This document shows positions 35,015 to 44,409 of a stretch of 51,785 nucleotides of DNA, one piece after another. A model generated the notes under the pieces. The model made no database searches and was not told where the DNA came from. It saw only the letters and a list, made by a program, of their open reading frames with translations. Source of the DNA: JBBTCX01 sp964494205. GTDB taxonomy: Bacteria; Planctomycetota; Phycisphaerae; UBA1845. Location: contig CAZBRD010000028.1 of the NCBI GenBank assembly GCA_964494205.1, forward strand, positions 1 to 51,785, in the 5' to 3' direction. Positions within the stretch are counted from its first letter, which is position 1; every line of letters begins with the position of its first letter. Position numbers and translations under genes: made by a program.

Positions 35015-35206
35015 ATGCCACTAATCACCGAGCTATCTACCGAACTGCTATTCGCCAGACCGATGTTGTCCGACGATCCCGACATTGACCTCGACGAGGA
35101 GGAAGATGACGAAGACGACGACGATGAGGACGATTTGGAAGAGTTCGACGACGATGATGAGGAAGACGATGAGGACGAGGAAATCGACGAAGATGATGAT
35201 GAGTAA
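35015..35206 (+). CDS. 63-aa highly acidic protein of the second element
   Basis: Paralogue of the 61-aa protein at 1973. The heads (MPLITELSTELLFARPMLSD) are nearly identical, and Asp/Glu fills the rest. The ATG at 35015 and site AAAGGAAA are the same. It stays open although the integrase next to it has decayed, suggesting selection or recent arrival. Indels in the acidic run keep the frame. Function unknown; see the first copy for the DNA-mimic idea. Confidence 0.65.
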   Translation: MPLITELSTELLFARPMLSDDPDIDLDEEEDDEDDDDEDDLEEFDDDDEEDDEDEEIDEDDDE

Positions 35207-35214
35207 GAACTAGC

Positions 35215-35433
35215 TCAACGTTGCCCGCTGGCGACCTTCCGGACTGCGGTGGATTCGGTGATGTCCGTCAGAGCGGGCAAGGCGTTGATTGCCCCAGCGA
35301 TGTCGAGGAGCTTTGGATCGGTGTAGATGTTGGCGGATAGTTCCGGTTTGGAATGTCGCGTCGCGGCCTAGGCCTTACGGATGGGAACGCCCGCTGTACA
35401 GAGTTGTATACCAAGGGTGACCCGAAACACGTT
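35215..35433 (-). pseudogene. Truncated integrase remnant of the second element
   Basis: The minus-strand frame reads RVTLGIQLCTAGVPIRKA, a stop codon (TAG at 35370-35368, where the intact gene has Gln), then AATRHSKPELSANIYTDPKLLDIAGAINALPAL, matching the last 70 residues of the integrase at 2167-3669. His and Tyr of the active site are still there. The upstream two thirds are missing; similarity ends at about 35433. It shows a decayed relative of the same island. Confidence 0.88.
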
Positions 35434-36083
35434 TCACTTGTCCGCTAGAGGTTGACTGCTCAGCTGACTTCGCGGTGCATGGGTAATACGTTCCACCAAC
35501 CAATCCAATGGCTCGTCCATGAGCGTCAATGCCCTGATTATGTATACGCATCAGAAACTCGAAGGCTTGGGATACGTTCTGGTCACCTGGGGATTATTCC
35601 AATTGTTGGAACGAACCAATCCATCCGCTGGAAGTGTGTGCGATTTCACGATTCGCCCACAACGACGCCCGTCGGCCAGAAGACGCGCGGTAACGCTTCA
35701 CGGTGCATCGCGCGATACGAGACGCACTATGAGTCAAACATAGCCAACCCGTTCGAACATTGGCCAATTCGATCTTGCCTTCACCCGCCAGCAATTTGTC
35801 AGATTTGTCGGTTTGTGGGAGGGATATTTCCACGATTTCGAACCACCCTGACTCATTAATTGCCGCCATTGGAACACATGCTCTCGGAGAATCTGCCGGT
35901 TGAGAGCATTCCGCTCAAAAGTAATCGAGAATTTCACAGCAGGGTCGTTGCCAGCAAGTGACAGTGAATGACACTGGTTTCCCTGTAGGTGTCGGCGATC
36001 GCCAGCTTCGTATTGAATCCTGTCTTCGCGAAACGCTGCCTGGTAATTCGGTTCGGACCCATCCTTTTGTTATACTCGTTCAA
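35434..36083. other. Decayed element end with paired dyads and conserved noncoding block
   Basis: No gene is seen. TTCCAATTGTTGGAA at 35597-35611 and ATCCATCCGCTGGAA at 35619-35633 repeat the operator pair of 28190-28226 with the same 22-bp spacing. From 35634 to about 35985 the sequence matches the noncoding block at 28227-28575. The ParB-type gene that should follow leftward is gone. TATACT at about 36072 could be part of the sigma-factor promoter. Confidence 0.65.
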
Positions 36084-36755
36084 ATGGCCCTCGACGGCAT
36101 GGAAAACCCGTTGCTTGCCGATTCACCCGGAGCTTGGGATGCGCTTATTGAATCAATCGGCCCCGCGTCGTTACTGGTGATTATCAACTTGCGGCTGGGG
36201 GAGCGACTTCGGCGGCAAGTCACGCCGGAGGATGTGCTTCAGGAGAGTCTGCTCCAGGCTTGGCGCGATCGCGAGTCATTTGAATGGCGAGGAATGAAGA
36301 GTTTTCGAGCGTGGCTCTTAACTCTCATTGACCACCGCATTCGTGATTTCGCGCGTCATTACGAATCCGTATCGCGTGCGCCAACGAAGCCTGCGACACG
36401 GATTTCTCTCTCGCCTTCCAGCGAAAGTTCTCTTCCTGCTGAAATCATGGGTTCGACAACACCCAGTCGATTGACCTCCCATCGCGAGAGGGCGGCGCAA
36501 ATGAGAATCGCCCTGGATGCACTTCCCGAAGAGCTACGCAACGTAGTATATCTGCGCATTTTCGAACAACTCACGTTTGTCAATATCGCTGCGACACTTG
36601 AAATCGGAGAGGAGGCAGCACGCAGCCGGTTCCGCAAGGGGTCGGAGTTGTATCGTCGCCGTCTGCAAACCCTTGTCTCTTCGCATTGGACAAATTCCAA
36701 AGATTCTGGAACGGATAGGGGCGGCGATTACGCTTCCAATCGCAAGGATACCTGA
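36084..36755 (+). CDS. ECF-type RNA polymerase sigma factor
   Basis: 223 aa from the ATG at 36084 (36099 possible). Region 2 is RLRRQVTPEDVLQESLLQAWRDRESFEWRGMKSFRAWL; region 4 is LPEELRNVVYLRIFEQLTFVNIAATLEIGEEAARSRFRKG. This is the planctomycete ECF type that is usually followed by a membrane kinase, as here (13 bases to the kinase ATG). The kinase may control it by phosphorylation, as shown for some ECF/STK pairs; for this pair it is inference. Confidence 0.88.
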   Translation: MALDGMENPLLADSPGAWDALIESIGPASLLVIINLRLGERLRRQVTPEDVLQESLLQAWRDRESFEWRGMKSFRAWLLTLIDHRIRDFARHYESVSRAPTKPATRISLSPSSESSLPAEIMGSTTPSRLTSHRERAAQMRIALDALPEELRNVVYLRIFEQLTFVNIAATLEIGEEAARSRFRKGSELYRRRLQTLVSSHWTNSKDSGTDRGGDYASNRKDT

Positions 36756-36768
36756 CAGCCGAACGAAA

Positions 36769-39700
36769 ATGCCGACGAAATCGCCGCCCAATCCATCTGA
36801 CGAGCAATTCCTGGACGCCGTCTACGCGCGAATATTTGAGCAAGTTGAAGACGGTCACCGTCCCCTGTTGGAGGATTTCTTAAGCGACCGGCCTCATTTG
36901 AAAGCGGAAATTTCCAAACTCATTGAAATAGCATTGGAAATTGCAATTGCACCATCCAACCATCGACCCGACCTAGCGGATTTTGAAATCGTCTCCGAGT
37001 TGGGCCGCGGAGGTATGGGCGCAGTTTACTTAGCCCGGCAATTGCGCGCCGGCGGACGATTGGTAGCCCTCAAAATACTACAACAACATGCCGTCCCATC
37101 AGAGAAAGCCCGGGATCGCTTCGTGCATGAGGCAAATACCCTCGCAAAATTACGGCATCCCAACATCGTCACGCTGCACGACGTAATCCTGGATCACGGC
37201 GTTTCTGCCTACGCGATGGAGTGGATCGATGGGAAGCCGCTTTCACAACTGATCGAGCGTTTAAGATCGTTCAATAACCCTACATCACAGAAAGGCGGCA
37301 CTGATAGCGTTTGCTCAGACAAGTCCAAATCCGTCAGTACACCGTCCATGAACAATGTCGCCGATTTCCTCGGTGCATCGGCTGATGCGATACGCGAATC
37401 CTCTTACACCATTTTCATTTGTCGAATCTTGATTTCGATCGCGCGTGCCCTCGCAGAGGTACACCGATTAGGATTGACGCATCGTGATGTGAAGCCGTCC
37501 AATATCCTCCTACGTCGCGATGGAACCGCCTTATTAACTGACTTTGGACTTGTCCGGCAGCCTGATTCCGCGGTTGTCACGCAGACTGGCCATTTCATCG
37601 GCACGCTCGCGTATGCCTCGCCCGAGCAATTGCACGGTGACCATTCGTCCGTTGGACCATGCTCGGACGGATATTCTCTCGGCGTCACGCTTTACCACGC
37701 GCTGACGCTGCAACTTCCGTTCACGGGGCAATCGCCCGCCGAACTCTTAACACAGATCGAAGGTGGCCGATCCGCGTCATTGCGTTGCCTTTGTCGAGAC
37801 CTGCCGCGCGATCTGGAGACAATTGTTACGAAGGCAATGGACCCCGAACCATCGCGGCGATACGCAACCGCCGACGACCTGGCCGATGATCTTGATCGCC
37901 TTCTCAATCTGCAACCCATTAAGGCAAAGCCTGCTACGCTGGTCACGCGCGCGATGAAAGCCGCGCGGCGAAATCGTGGCCATTTGGTCGCGGCGATTGT
38001 AGGCGGTGTATTCGCCCTCGCGCTGGTTTCTGTTGCAGCCATGTATTGGCTCGTACTCCCGCGTTGGTCAAACCAATCGCTCACCCAAGCGCGTCTAGCA
38101 TTACTCCATCCTGAGCAGGGCAATGCGATGTTCAACGCGGAGTTTTTCGGCGTTGAGCCTAGTGCCCAAAAATTAGCCATTCGCCCCGACGGTCTGCAAT
38201 CCGCACTTACTCATTACGATGCCGCGCTCCGATGGCAACCGTTTGATCATGCGGTTCGTCGGGAGCGAGAAGTGGTTCGACTTGCGTTAAGCAAAGCCAC
38301 AGCGAGTCAAGAGTTCGGAGGGAAGAAAGTGGAGGGAGTTACTCCACGGTCCGAGATACCTGCTTTGCGATCATCATCAGTGCCGGGGGGCAAAATGACC
38401 GGTTCGTCCTCTCTGTCGCTTGGCGAGCCTATCGCTTCATCTACTGACCTTCGATCCACTGGCCTCTACGCCTATCTCATTGGTGATGCGGCCACCGCCA
38501 TCGACGCCTGGACCAAACTCGACCTGCAATCCACGCCCGACGCCTTCATCAACGCAGCTCTCGGCCAACTCTACATCGCCCGCGGCGAACACTCCCGCGC
38601 GTATCCGCGCCTCAGCAAGGCCGTAGAAGCGTTCCCCAACGTCAGCTTCCTGACTCAATACCTCGCTGATGCAGCCGTCCAATGCGGCGATCTCGAAAAG
38701 GCTCAACAATGGCTCGACCTCGCACGCACGCAGCCGATGCAGGACCGCTATTCTGGTATCGATCGTGTGCAAGCCGACCTTTTCGCAGCAGAAGGCCGTG
38801 ATGACGAGGCCGTTGTGCTGTACCAAACCGTTAGTCGCGGAAGCCAGGTTGCCATCTTCAACTACGGCCTCTTGCTCGAATCGCGCGGACGGCTGCGCGA
38901 GGCCTTGTTTGTGCTCCAAGATGCGGTGCGAAGCGCCCCCAACAGTGTCCGCGCGCGGGAAGCATTTGGGCGGACACTGGAACGCTGGTGGGATTCATTG
39001 TTGTACTCTCAGCGCCGGGCCGAGGTTCGAATCGCCCTCGACCGGGGCTCGGACGGCCCTCTCACGGCGTGGGTGATTGCGTACACCAGTGCGATGGAGC
39101 GTCATAGCGACAAGTCAGATTCGTCGCGATTTTCCCCAACGCTTCCACGTCACCCTTCCGCTTCTTACCTCCAGAGGGATGCTGTTTCCCTCGCCACTTT
39201 GGCCCGAAGAATGGAGGTAGAAAACGTGGAACGCTGGATGAGTTTGAACAAGCTCCCGTCGGTCATGAAAGATTGGCTCACTGAATCGTGGTTGTCGCCC
39301 AGACCAACCCTAAAAGGACGCTTTGCCGAATGGTGCACAGGACTCTTGCTTCAGCAAGGAGCTCCAGAATCGGCCATCAAAGCAGGCGTCGCGAGGCACT
39401 CGACAAAGAGCGTCTTAATGGGCTCGAAATCCAAAGCGCTACTCTGCCACACGTCTGTCTTCACACTCGCTGTAGCTTCAGCGACATCAGCGAATGTGAC
39501 TGTTTTTGTAAATCCAAATCCAGTGCCGGCCGAACAAGAATCACTGAAAATGCAGTTTCTCAACGCTGCCGGACCAGTGAGCCTTGTCAATCTCGATGAC
39601 CAGCCAGCCGGACCAGTCGACGGGACGGAGTGGACCCAGTCAGGCGTCGAGTTCATTCAGCCCGACGCCGGCGCTCTCGCACTCATCAATACAAACCCTA

Positions 39701-42477
39701 CAAGAACATGCCATTCTGAACCCAATTGCTTAGTTCCCCCAGACGCGTGTTGCGAATCTCTTGAAATGCACTTGTCGCCGCCCAGCAGCGTGGTTGGCTT
39801 CTGGCTGATTGACTCCGAAGCGACGACACCCGCGGAATACATCGCGTTTTACGATTCCAGCAACAACGAACTCGCCAACATCCCCATGCCGGTCTATGGC
39901 AGCCAATGGGGCGGACCGGAAGCGAACTTCTTTATTGGTGTCATCTCAGATGTTCCCATCGCGCGAGTATTGGTCAACGAATTGGACGTGGAATCCTTCA
40001 ATGAGGGAGTGATGGTCGATGACCTCTACCTCGGAACCGCGATCAACAACCCAACAGTCCCGCCCGGTTTTTGCATAGAGACGTATCTTGAGGACGTTTC
40101 TCCTCAGCTCATAGAGATGGAAGTTGCACCTCCGACGTTCGGAAGTTACGGCGGGCAGTTGTTCTACAGCGATCGGGCCGGCGGCGACTTCATTTACCGA
40201 GTCGACGAGTCTGGGCAACCTCAGCAATTCGCGGCGGCGCCTGTACAGATCGGTTTTTTGAAATTCGGCCCCGGCGGCTCTTGGGGTACCGACCTGTATG
40301 TCACTGCAAATTGCGAAGATGATTGCAGTGGCGATCTGGGCCGAATCTATCGCATCACTCCCGCCGGAACGGTTAGCCTATTTGGGACTCCGACTCCTCC
40401 GGGGGACTACTTTTTTGGCGGAGGCGATATCGCATTCTCCGAAGGTGGTCCGTTCGGGACGTATCTCTATTCGAGCGCTTCGGCTGGCTATCCCGGTGAC
40501 TGTATCTCTCGCGTTGGCCCACTAGGCGGCCAAGCGTCTTTGTTCCTTAACATTGTTGGCTATGACCCTCCGCCACAATTTCACGGTAATCCTGGCGCAA
40601 AGGAGTTTGGCAACGGATTGAATGGCTTTACCACCAACCTATACGTAAACATCAACTCCTCCGGTGCCAACCCAAACCTCGCGAGCGTTGACGGCATTGT
40701 CATGCTAGACGCTGCCGCAACGATGACACCTTTCTTCACGCGTGCGACAACCGGCCTGGACGTGTTGGACCTAGTATTTGGAACCGGTGGAGCATTCGGT
40801 CACGACATTTACACGACCGAAGGCGGGCGCGTCCTTCGCGTCAATTCCGATGGTTTGTATGAGGAATTTGCCAACGGTTTCGTATCTCCGATCAACATGA
40901 GACTGGCCTTTGACGGAAGCGATGCGCTTTATGTACTTGACCTTGATGCGGCACGGATTTACCGGATTACGCCGAATCGTTGTTGCACACAAGCTCCGCC
41001 AGAAGTGGGCTTCACCGGCCTCGGCGACCTGCCGGGCGGAGCAACTGAAAGTTACGCCTATGGTCTTTCCGCAGATGGCACAACCGTAGTTGGTGAGAGC
41101 AAGTCTATTGCTTCAAGTGCGAACCCGGAGGCGTTTCGTTGGCGCGCCAAAGCGGGAATGATTGGGCTCGGTGATTTGCCAGGCGGCAGCTTCAAGAGTG
41201 TCGCTTTGGGCGTGTCCGCCGACGGCTCATCCGTAGTGGGTTACAGTCATTCCGCAAGCGCGGACTATCCCGCGAACCCCCGTGAGGGTTTTCTATGGAC
41301 GGATACAAACGGCATGGTGGCATTGGGTGATGCGCCGGGTGGTTGGTACTTTTCGCAGGCGCTTGCGATTTCTGACGACGGTCAAGTGATTGGAGGGGAG
41401 ACGATCCTAGGACCACCATCACCCAATTCCGGCTACGCCCCGCCGTGTCGTTGGGTTTCCGAAGTGGGACCTACACCGTTGTCGGGTACCGGGACCGAGA
41501 CGTACGGGGAGGTTAATGGGATTTCTGGAAATAGCAATGTATTAGTTGGCTATCGTGCTTTTGGGGCCAGTAGCAATCCGCTTCGGGCCTTCCGCTGGAC
41601 GGAGACCGGCGGCTTGGAAGATATTGGCGATTTGCCGGGTGGAGTTGAGTTTGGCGTATTCAGTGGGACAAATTTCGATGGAAGCATATGTGTCGGAGTA
41701 GGAAACCACACAGGTACATCTTCAGAGGCCATGAAGTGGGACGCGGTTAACGGTCTCGTTGGACTCAACGACCTGGTAGGCGGTTCGCTTGCAAGCTGGG
41801 CATTCGGCGTTTCTCCTGATGGCACTATGATCGTCGGTTACGGTAACTCAGCCAGTGGCCAAGAAGGCGTCCTGTGGGACGAAACGTTTGCGATTCATCG
41901 AGTTGCCGATGTCCTTCCCGCCAACGGGGTCATGGTTCCATGCGGCTGGACGCTTACATCAGCAAATAAAATCACTGAAAACTGTGGCGTCATCACAATT
42001 ATCGGCAACGGCATTAATCCAAATGGCGACACCGAAGCCTGGATCGCCAGTTACATTCCCGGCTCGCCCGCGATCGATCCGAACGCCCAGTGTGACGACA
42101 GCAACCCTTGCACAGATGATCTGTGCGCAGGCGCTAAGGGGTGCTTGAAAGTGAACAACTCCAATGCGTGTGACGACGACGATTCATGCACGACGAACGA
42201 CGTTTGTTCCGGCGGCATTTGTGCGGGAACACCACCGCGGCCGTGGGGCGACATCACACCCGCTGATTGCGCCCCTGTTGTTTCCGGCTGCAACGTCGTC
42301 AACATCGATGACATCCTCTGCGTGCTATCAGCGTTCGCGGGCAACTACGCATGCGCGGGCGGCCTATCCAACGCAGACATCGTCCCGTGCGCGGGCAACA
42401 GCGTCATCAATCTCGACGACATCCTCGGCGTGCTGAACGCTTTCACCGGCGCCAACCAATGCCCATGCGTTCCGTAA
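36769..42477 (+). CDS. Ser/Thr protein kinase fused in frame to a secreted propeller/HAF/dockerin protein
   Basis: 1902 aa from the ATG at 36769. Kinase: GRGGMG at 79-84, Lys102, HRD at 238-240, DFG at 258-260. One TM helix spans about 405-430, then come TPR-like helices to about 870. Without a stop it then reads ...KAGVARHSTKSVLMG, where Met884 (39418) begins a normal signal peptide (KALLCHTSVFTLAVASATSA). The second half has a jelly-roll-like unit, an NHL-like propeller, HAF repeats (GLGDLPGG...ALGVSADGSSVVGYS), a Cys linker and two dockerin-like repeats (VNIDDILCVLSAF, INLDDILGVLNAF). This looks like two genes joined by loss of the kinase stop. Translation from 39418 as a separate secreted protein is also possible. 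Confidence 0.82.
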   Translation: MPTKSPPNPSDEQFLDAVYARIFEQVEDGHRPLLEDFLSDRPHLKAEISKLIEIALEIAIAPSNHRPDLADFEIVSELGRGGMGAVYLARQLRAGGRLVALKILQQHAVPSEKARDRFVHEANTLAKLRHPNIVTLHDVILDHGVSAYAMEWIDGKPLSQLIERLRSFNNPTSQKGGTDSVCSDKSKSVSTPSMNNVADFLGASADAIRESSYTIFICRILISIARALAEVHRLGLTHRDVKPSNILLRRDGTALLTDFGLVRQPDSAVVTQTGHFIGTLAYASPEQLHGDHSSVGPCSDGYSLGVTLYHALTLQLPFTGQSPAELLTQIEGGRSASLRCLCRDLPRDLETIVTKAMDPEPSRRYATADDLADDLDRLLNLQPIKAKPATLVTRAMKAARRNRGHLVAAIVGGVFALALVSVAAMYWLVLPRWSNQSLTQARLALLHPEQGNAMFNAEFFGVEPSAQKLAIRPDGLQSALTHYDAALRWQPFDHAVRREREVVRLALSKATASQEFGGKKVEGVTPRSEIPALRSSSVPGGKMTGSSSLSLGEPIASSTDLRSTGLYAYLIGDAATAIDAWTKLDLQSTPDAFINAALGQLYIARGEHSRAYPRLSKAVEAFPNVSFLTQYLADAAVQCGDLEKAQQWLDLARTQPMQDRYSGIDRVQADLFAAEGRDDEAVVLYQTVSRGSQVAIFNYGLLLESRGRLREALFVLQDAVRSAPNSVRAREAFGRTLERWWDSLLYSQRRAEVRIALDRGSDGPLTAWVIAYTSAMERHSDKSDSSRFSPTLPRHPSASYLQRDAVSLATLARRMEVENVERWMSLNKLPSVMKDWLTESWLSPRPTLKGRFAEWCTGLLLQQGAPESAIKAGVARHSTKSVLMGSKSKALLCHTSVFTLAVASATSANVTVFVNPNPVPAEQESLKMQFLNAAGPVSLVNLDDQPAGPVDGTEWTQSGVEFIQPDAGALALINTNPTRTCHSEPNCLVPPDACCESLEMHLSPPSSVVGFWLIDSEATTPAEYIAFYDSSNNELANIPMPVYGSQWGGPEANFFIGVISDVPIARVLVNELDVESFNEGVMVDDLYLGTAINNPTVPPGFCIETYLEDVSPQLIEMEVAPPTFGSYGGQLFYSDRAGGDFIYRVDESGQPQQFAAAPVQIGFLKFGPGGSWGTDLYVTANCEDDCSGDLGRIYRITPAGTVSLFGTPTPPGDYFFGGGDIAFSEGGPFGTYLYSSASAGYPGDCISRVGPLGGQASLFLNIVGYDPPPQFHGNPGAKEFGNGLNGFTTNLYVNINSSGANPNLASVDGIVMLDAAATMTPFFTRATTGLDVLDLVFGTGGAFGHDIYTTEGGRVLRVNSDGLYEEFANGFVSPINMRLAFDGSDALYVLDLDAARIYRITPNRCCTQAPPEVGFTGLGDLPGGATESYAYGLSADGTTVVGESKSIASSANPEAFRWRAKAGMIGLGDLPGGSFKSVALGVSADGSSVVGYSHSASADYPANPREGFLWTDTNGMVALGDAPGGWYFSQALAISDDGQVIGGETILGPPSPNSGYAPPCRWVSEVGPTPLSGTGTETYGEVNGISGNSNVLVGYRAFGASSNPLRAFRWTETGGLEDIGDLPGGVEFGVFSGTNFDGSICVGVGNHTGTSSEAMKWDAVNGLVGLNDLVGGSLASWAFGVSPDGTMIVGYGNSASGQEGVLWDETFAIHRVADVLPANGVMVPCGWTLTSANKITENCGVITIIGNGINPNGDTEAWIASYIPGSPAIDPNAQCDDSNPCTDDLCAGAKGCLKVNNSNACDDDDSCTTNDVCSGGICAGTPPRPWGDITPADCAPVVSGCNVVNIDDILCVLSAFAGNYACAGGLSNADIVPCAGNSVINLDDILGVLNAFTGANQCPCVP

Positions 42478-42530
42478 ACTTGTAACCTACAACTGTTCAT
42501 CGAAATCGAACGCACATCAAGCGTTCAAAG

Positions 42531-42578
42531 AGCCCCCCGCCAGTCGCATTCCTCCGTGTGACTGGCGGGGCTGTTTTT
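42531..42578. terminator. Rho-independent terminator after the kinase gene
   Basis: AGCCCCCCGCCAGTC (42531-42545) pairs with GACTGGCGGGGCT (42560-42572), leaving one bulged C, and is followed by GTTTTTG on the plus strand. It lies between the convergent kinase gene and the lipid operon and may serve both. The rest of 42478-42724 shows nothing else. Confidence 0.85.
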
Positions 42579-42724
42579 GCGTGAACCCGAAACGCGCAAC
42601 TGCGCGCGCCGATGGAATCGAAGCTGGGTCGATACTGATCAAACAGACGGTTGTTGGGTCTTGTGAGGCAGGACAAGAGCGGGCTCAAGGCGATCACTGC
42701 GCTTACGTCATAAAGGGCTGCAGC

Positions 42725-43756
42725 TTAGTAAATTCGCAACTCTCGCCCAGTCGCTGATTCTTGTGATGGACCCGGATCGCTGACGCCATCGCCGAACCCC
42801 AAAGTTCGAAGCGCGGTGGTCGGAGAGGCCGGTATACCGAAATCGCGTTCTAATAGATTTGGAATCAAAGTGGATTCATCCAGTCGAGACATACAGACTT
42901 GACCCCTTTTTGTGAGGCGTACCTGATGGCGCAGCCCGAGAGGAAAATAGTGTAACGTGCGCGTTGCGTCGCCTCCTGCCTCCATGCACACACCGAAAAG
43001 ACTGTTGCCATAGCCAGCGATGTGGACCGCATTGGGGAACCATTCCGTTTGTGCTTTGATTAGGATATCAGCATCGACCTTCATGCCGCCATAATGCACT
43101 CCACGAATACGATCGCGCTGCGCGCTGCTCATTCTCTCGGCCAATGGTCGAATCATGGCAGGCGTGGTGAAGAGAACTTCAATACGCTGCGATCGCAGAA
43201 TCTCCATGGCCTGTTCGATGATGTGCTGCAAGTATCGTTCGCGACCTGTACTCTCGGGAGGCAACTTGTGAAACCAGCGCGGGTCAAAATCGACGGCAAA
43301 AGGTTGATGGCTGTCGAGTGCTGTCGCACAAGCGGCGGCGGCTTGTCCGATCACATGGGGACCACTTGGACCGACGAACAGCCACACCGCTCCGCGCGGA
43401 AACCCGGCGTGATTGGCCAAGAGCAGGAAGGGTTCAACAAACGCAGAATGAAATTCTTCGCGAGTGAAGACTGTTCGCTTGGGTCGACCCGTCGTACCGC
43501 CGGTGTCAGCCACGATAGCCCCAACAAGACGGGAACGAATAGAAATAGGCACAAAATCAGAGATGGGACGTTCACCAAGCGCTGCTTCGTCCATTAACCC
43601 CAGTATCTCAAGATCCGCAAACGTACGAAGTTCCTTGGTCGCGTCGATTCTCAATTCACGCTGACGCTCGAGCCAGAAAGGCGCTCCTGTACGCGCGTCG
43701 AAGTGAATCGCAACGATTTTTCGAACATGCGCATCGAGAACCGCAGCTACATCCAT
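42725..43756 (-). CDS. Short AMP-dependent ligase (LuxE/PaaK-like)
   Basis: 343 aa. The phosphate loop TGGTTGRPKR (85-94) is the adenylate-forming motif; GAVWLFVGPSGPHVIG and a late AGYGNSLFGVCMEAGG fit the acyl-protein synthetase or PaaK branch. It lacks the usual C-terminal lid domain of acyl-CoA ligases, as LuxE does. It overlaps the hydrolase gene by 10 bases and ends the operon. Likely role: activate a carboxylic or fatty acid with ATP, to be passed on or reduced by the reductase two genes upstream. The acceptor is unknown. Confidence 0.7.
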   Translation of the reverse strand: MDVAAVLDAHVRKIVAIHFDARTGAPFWLERQRELRIDATKELRTFADLEILGLMDEAALGERPISDFVPISIRSRLVGAIVADTGGTTGRPKRTVFTREEFHSAFVEPFLLLANHAGFPRGAVWLFVGPSGPHVIGQAAAACATALDSHQPFAVDFDPRWFHKLPPESTGRERYLQHIIEQAMEILRSQRIEVLFTTPAMIRPLAERMSSAQRDRIRGVHYGGMKVDADILIKAQTEWFPNAVHIAGYGNSLFGVCMEAGGDATRTLHYFPLGLRHQVRLTKRGQVCMSRLDESTLIPNLLERDFGIPASPTTALRTLGFGDGVSDPGPSQESATGRELRIY

Positions 43757-44409
43757 TGGATGATTTCCTCGACAAGCCGAGCTTCCATTCCACGATAGAA
43801 ATGCTCCGCGGCCTCGATGACGCGGATTTGCTTGGGGTCGGTCATTGATTCAAACCAATCACGCGCCACGTCGATGGGCGTCGCGAAGTCGTTGTCGCCC
43901 ATAATCACCAATGTCGGAGTTGGTGTCTGCCGTATGCGATCGTAGGATTGCTGCCGCAACGTGGGGCTGATCAGCACGATGCTCCGCGGTGCGAAATCGG
44001 AGAGAAGTTCGTTAACTACCCATGATCCAAACGAATAGCCAACCATCACGATCGATTGGGAATGGATCGTTTGAAGTTGCCTCATCGCTGCGCAAGCGTC
44101 ATCGACTCTCACCGGATCATCTGGTGCATGCCCGGTTCGCCAGAATTCGTGCATGATCTCAGCGGACGGCCCTGCTCCACCGTAACCAAATCGAAGCGTG
44201 ACAAACCCATGCTCAGCCATTCCACGCGCGAGCGATCGCACGACATTGTTCTGCAGGCTGTCCCCCAGCAACGGATGTGGGCCCACGACGAGGACGGCTC
44301 CTCGCTGTGCCGCCGCGAATGGATACGCAAGAACCGCCGGAAGAGGGCCGGATGGCGCGGTGACGGTTAGCGTCTCTTCCAAGATGTCGGCTGTTTCAGT
44401 TTCGAGCAT
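43747..44409 (-). CDS. Alpha/beta hydrolase
   Basis: 220 aa from the ATG at 44409, overlapping the reductase end by 14 bases. The nucleophile elbow is VGYSFGS, then PTLVIMGDNDFATP with the acidic residue and EAAEHFYRG with the catalytic His. PLLGDSLQNNVV is the oxyanion-side motif of this hydrolase group. Between a reductase and a ligase it could be a thioesterase or acyl-transferase (as LuxD), releasing fatty acids. The substrate is inferred. Confidence 0.85.
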   Translation of the reverse strand: MLETETADILEETLTVTAPSGPLPAVLAYPFAAAQRGAVLVVGPHPLLGDSLQNNVVRSLARGMAEHGFVTLRFGYGGAGPSAEIMHEFWRTGHAPDDPVRVDDACAAMRQLQTIHSQSIVMVGYSFGSWVVNELLSDFAPRSIVLISPTLRQQSYDRIRQTPTPTLVIMGDNDFATPIDVARDWFESMTDPKQIRVIEAAEHFYRGMEARLVEEIIQWM

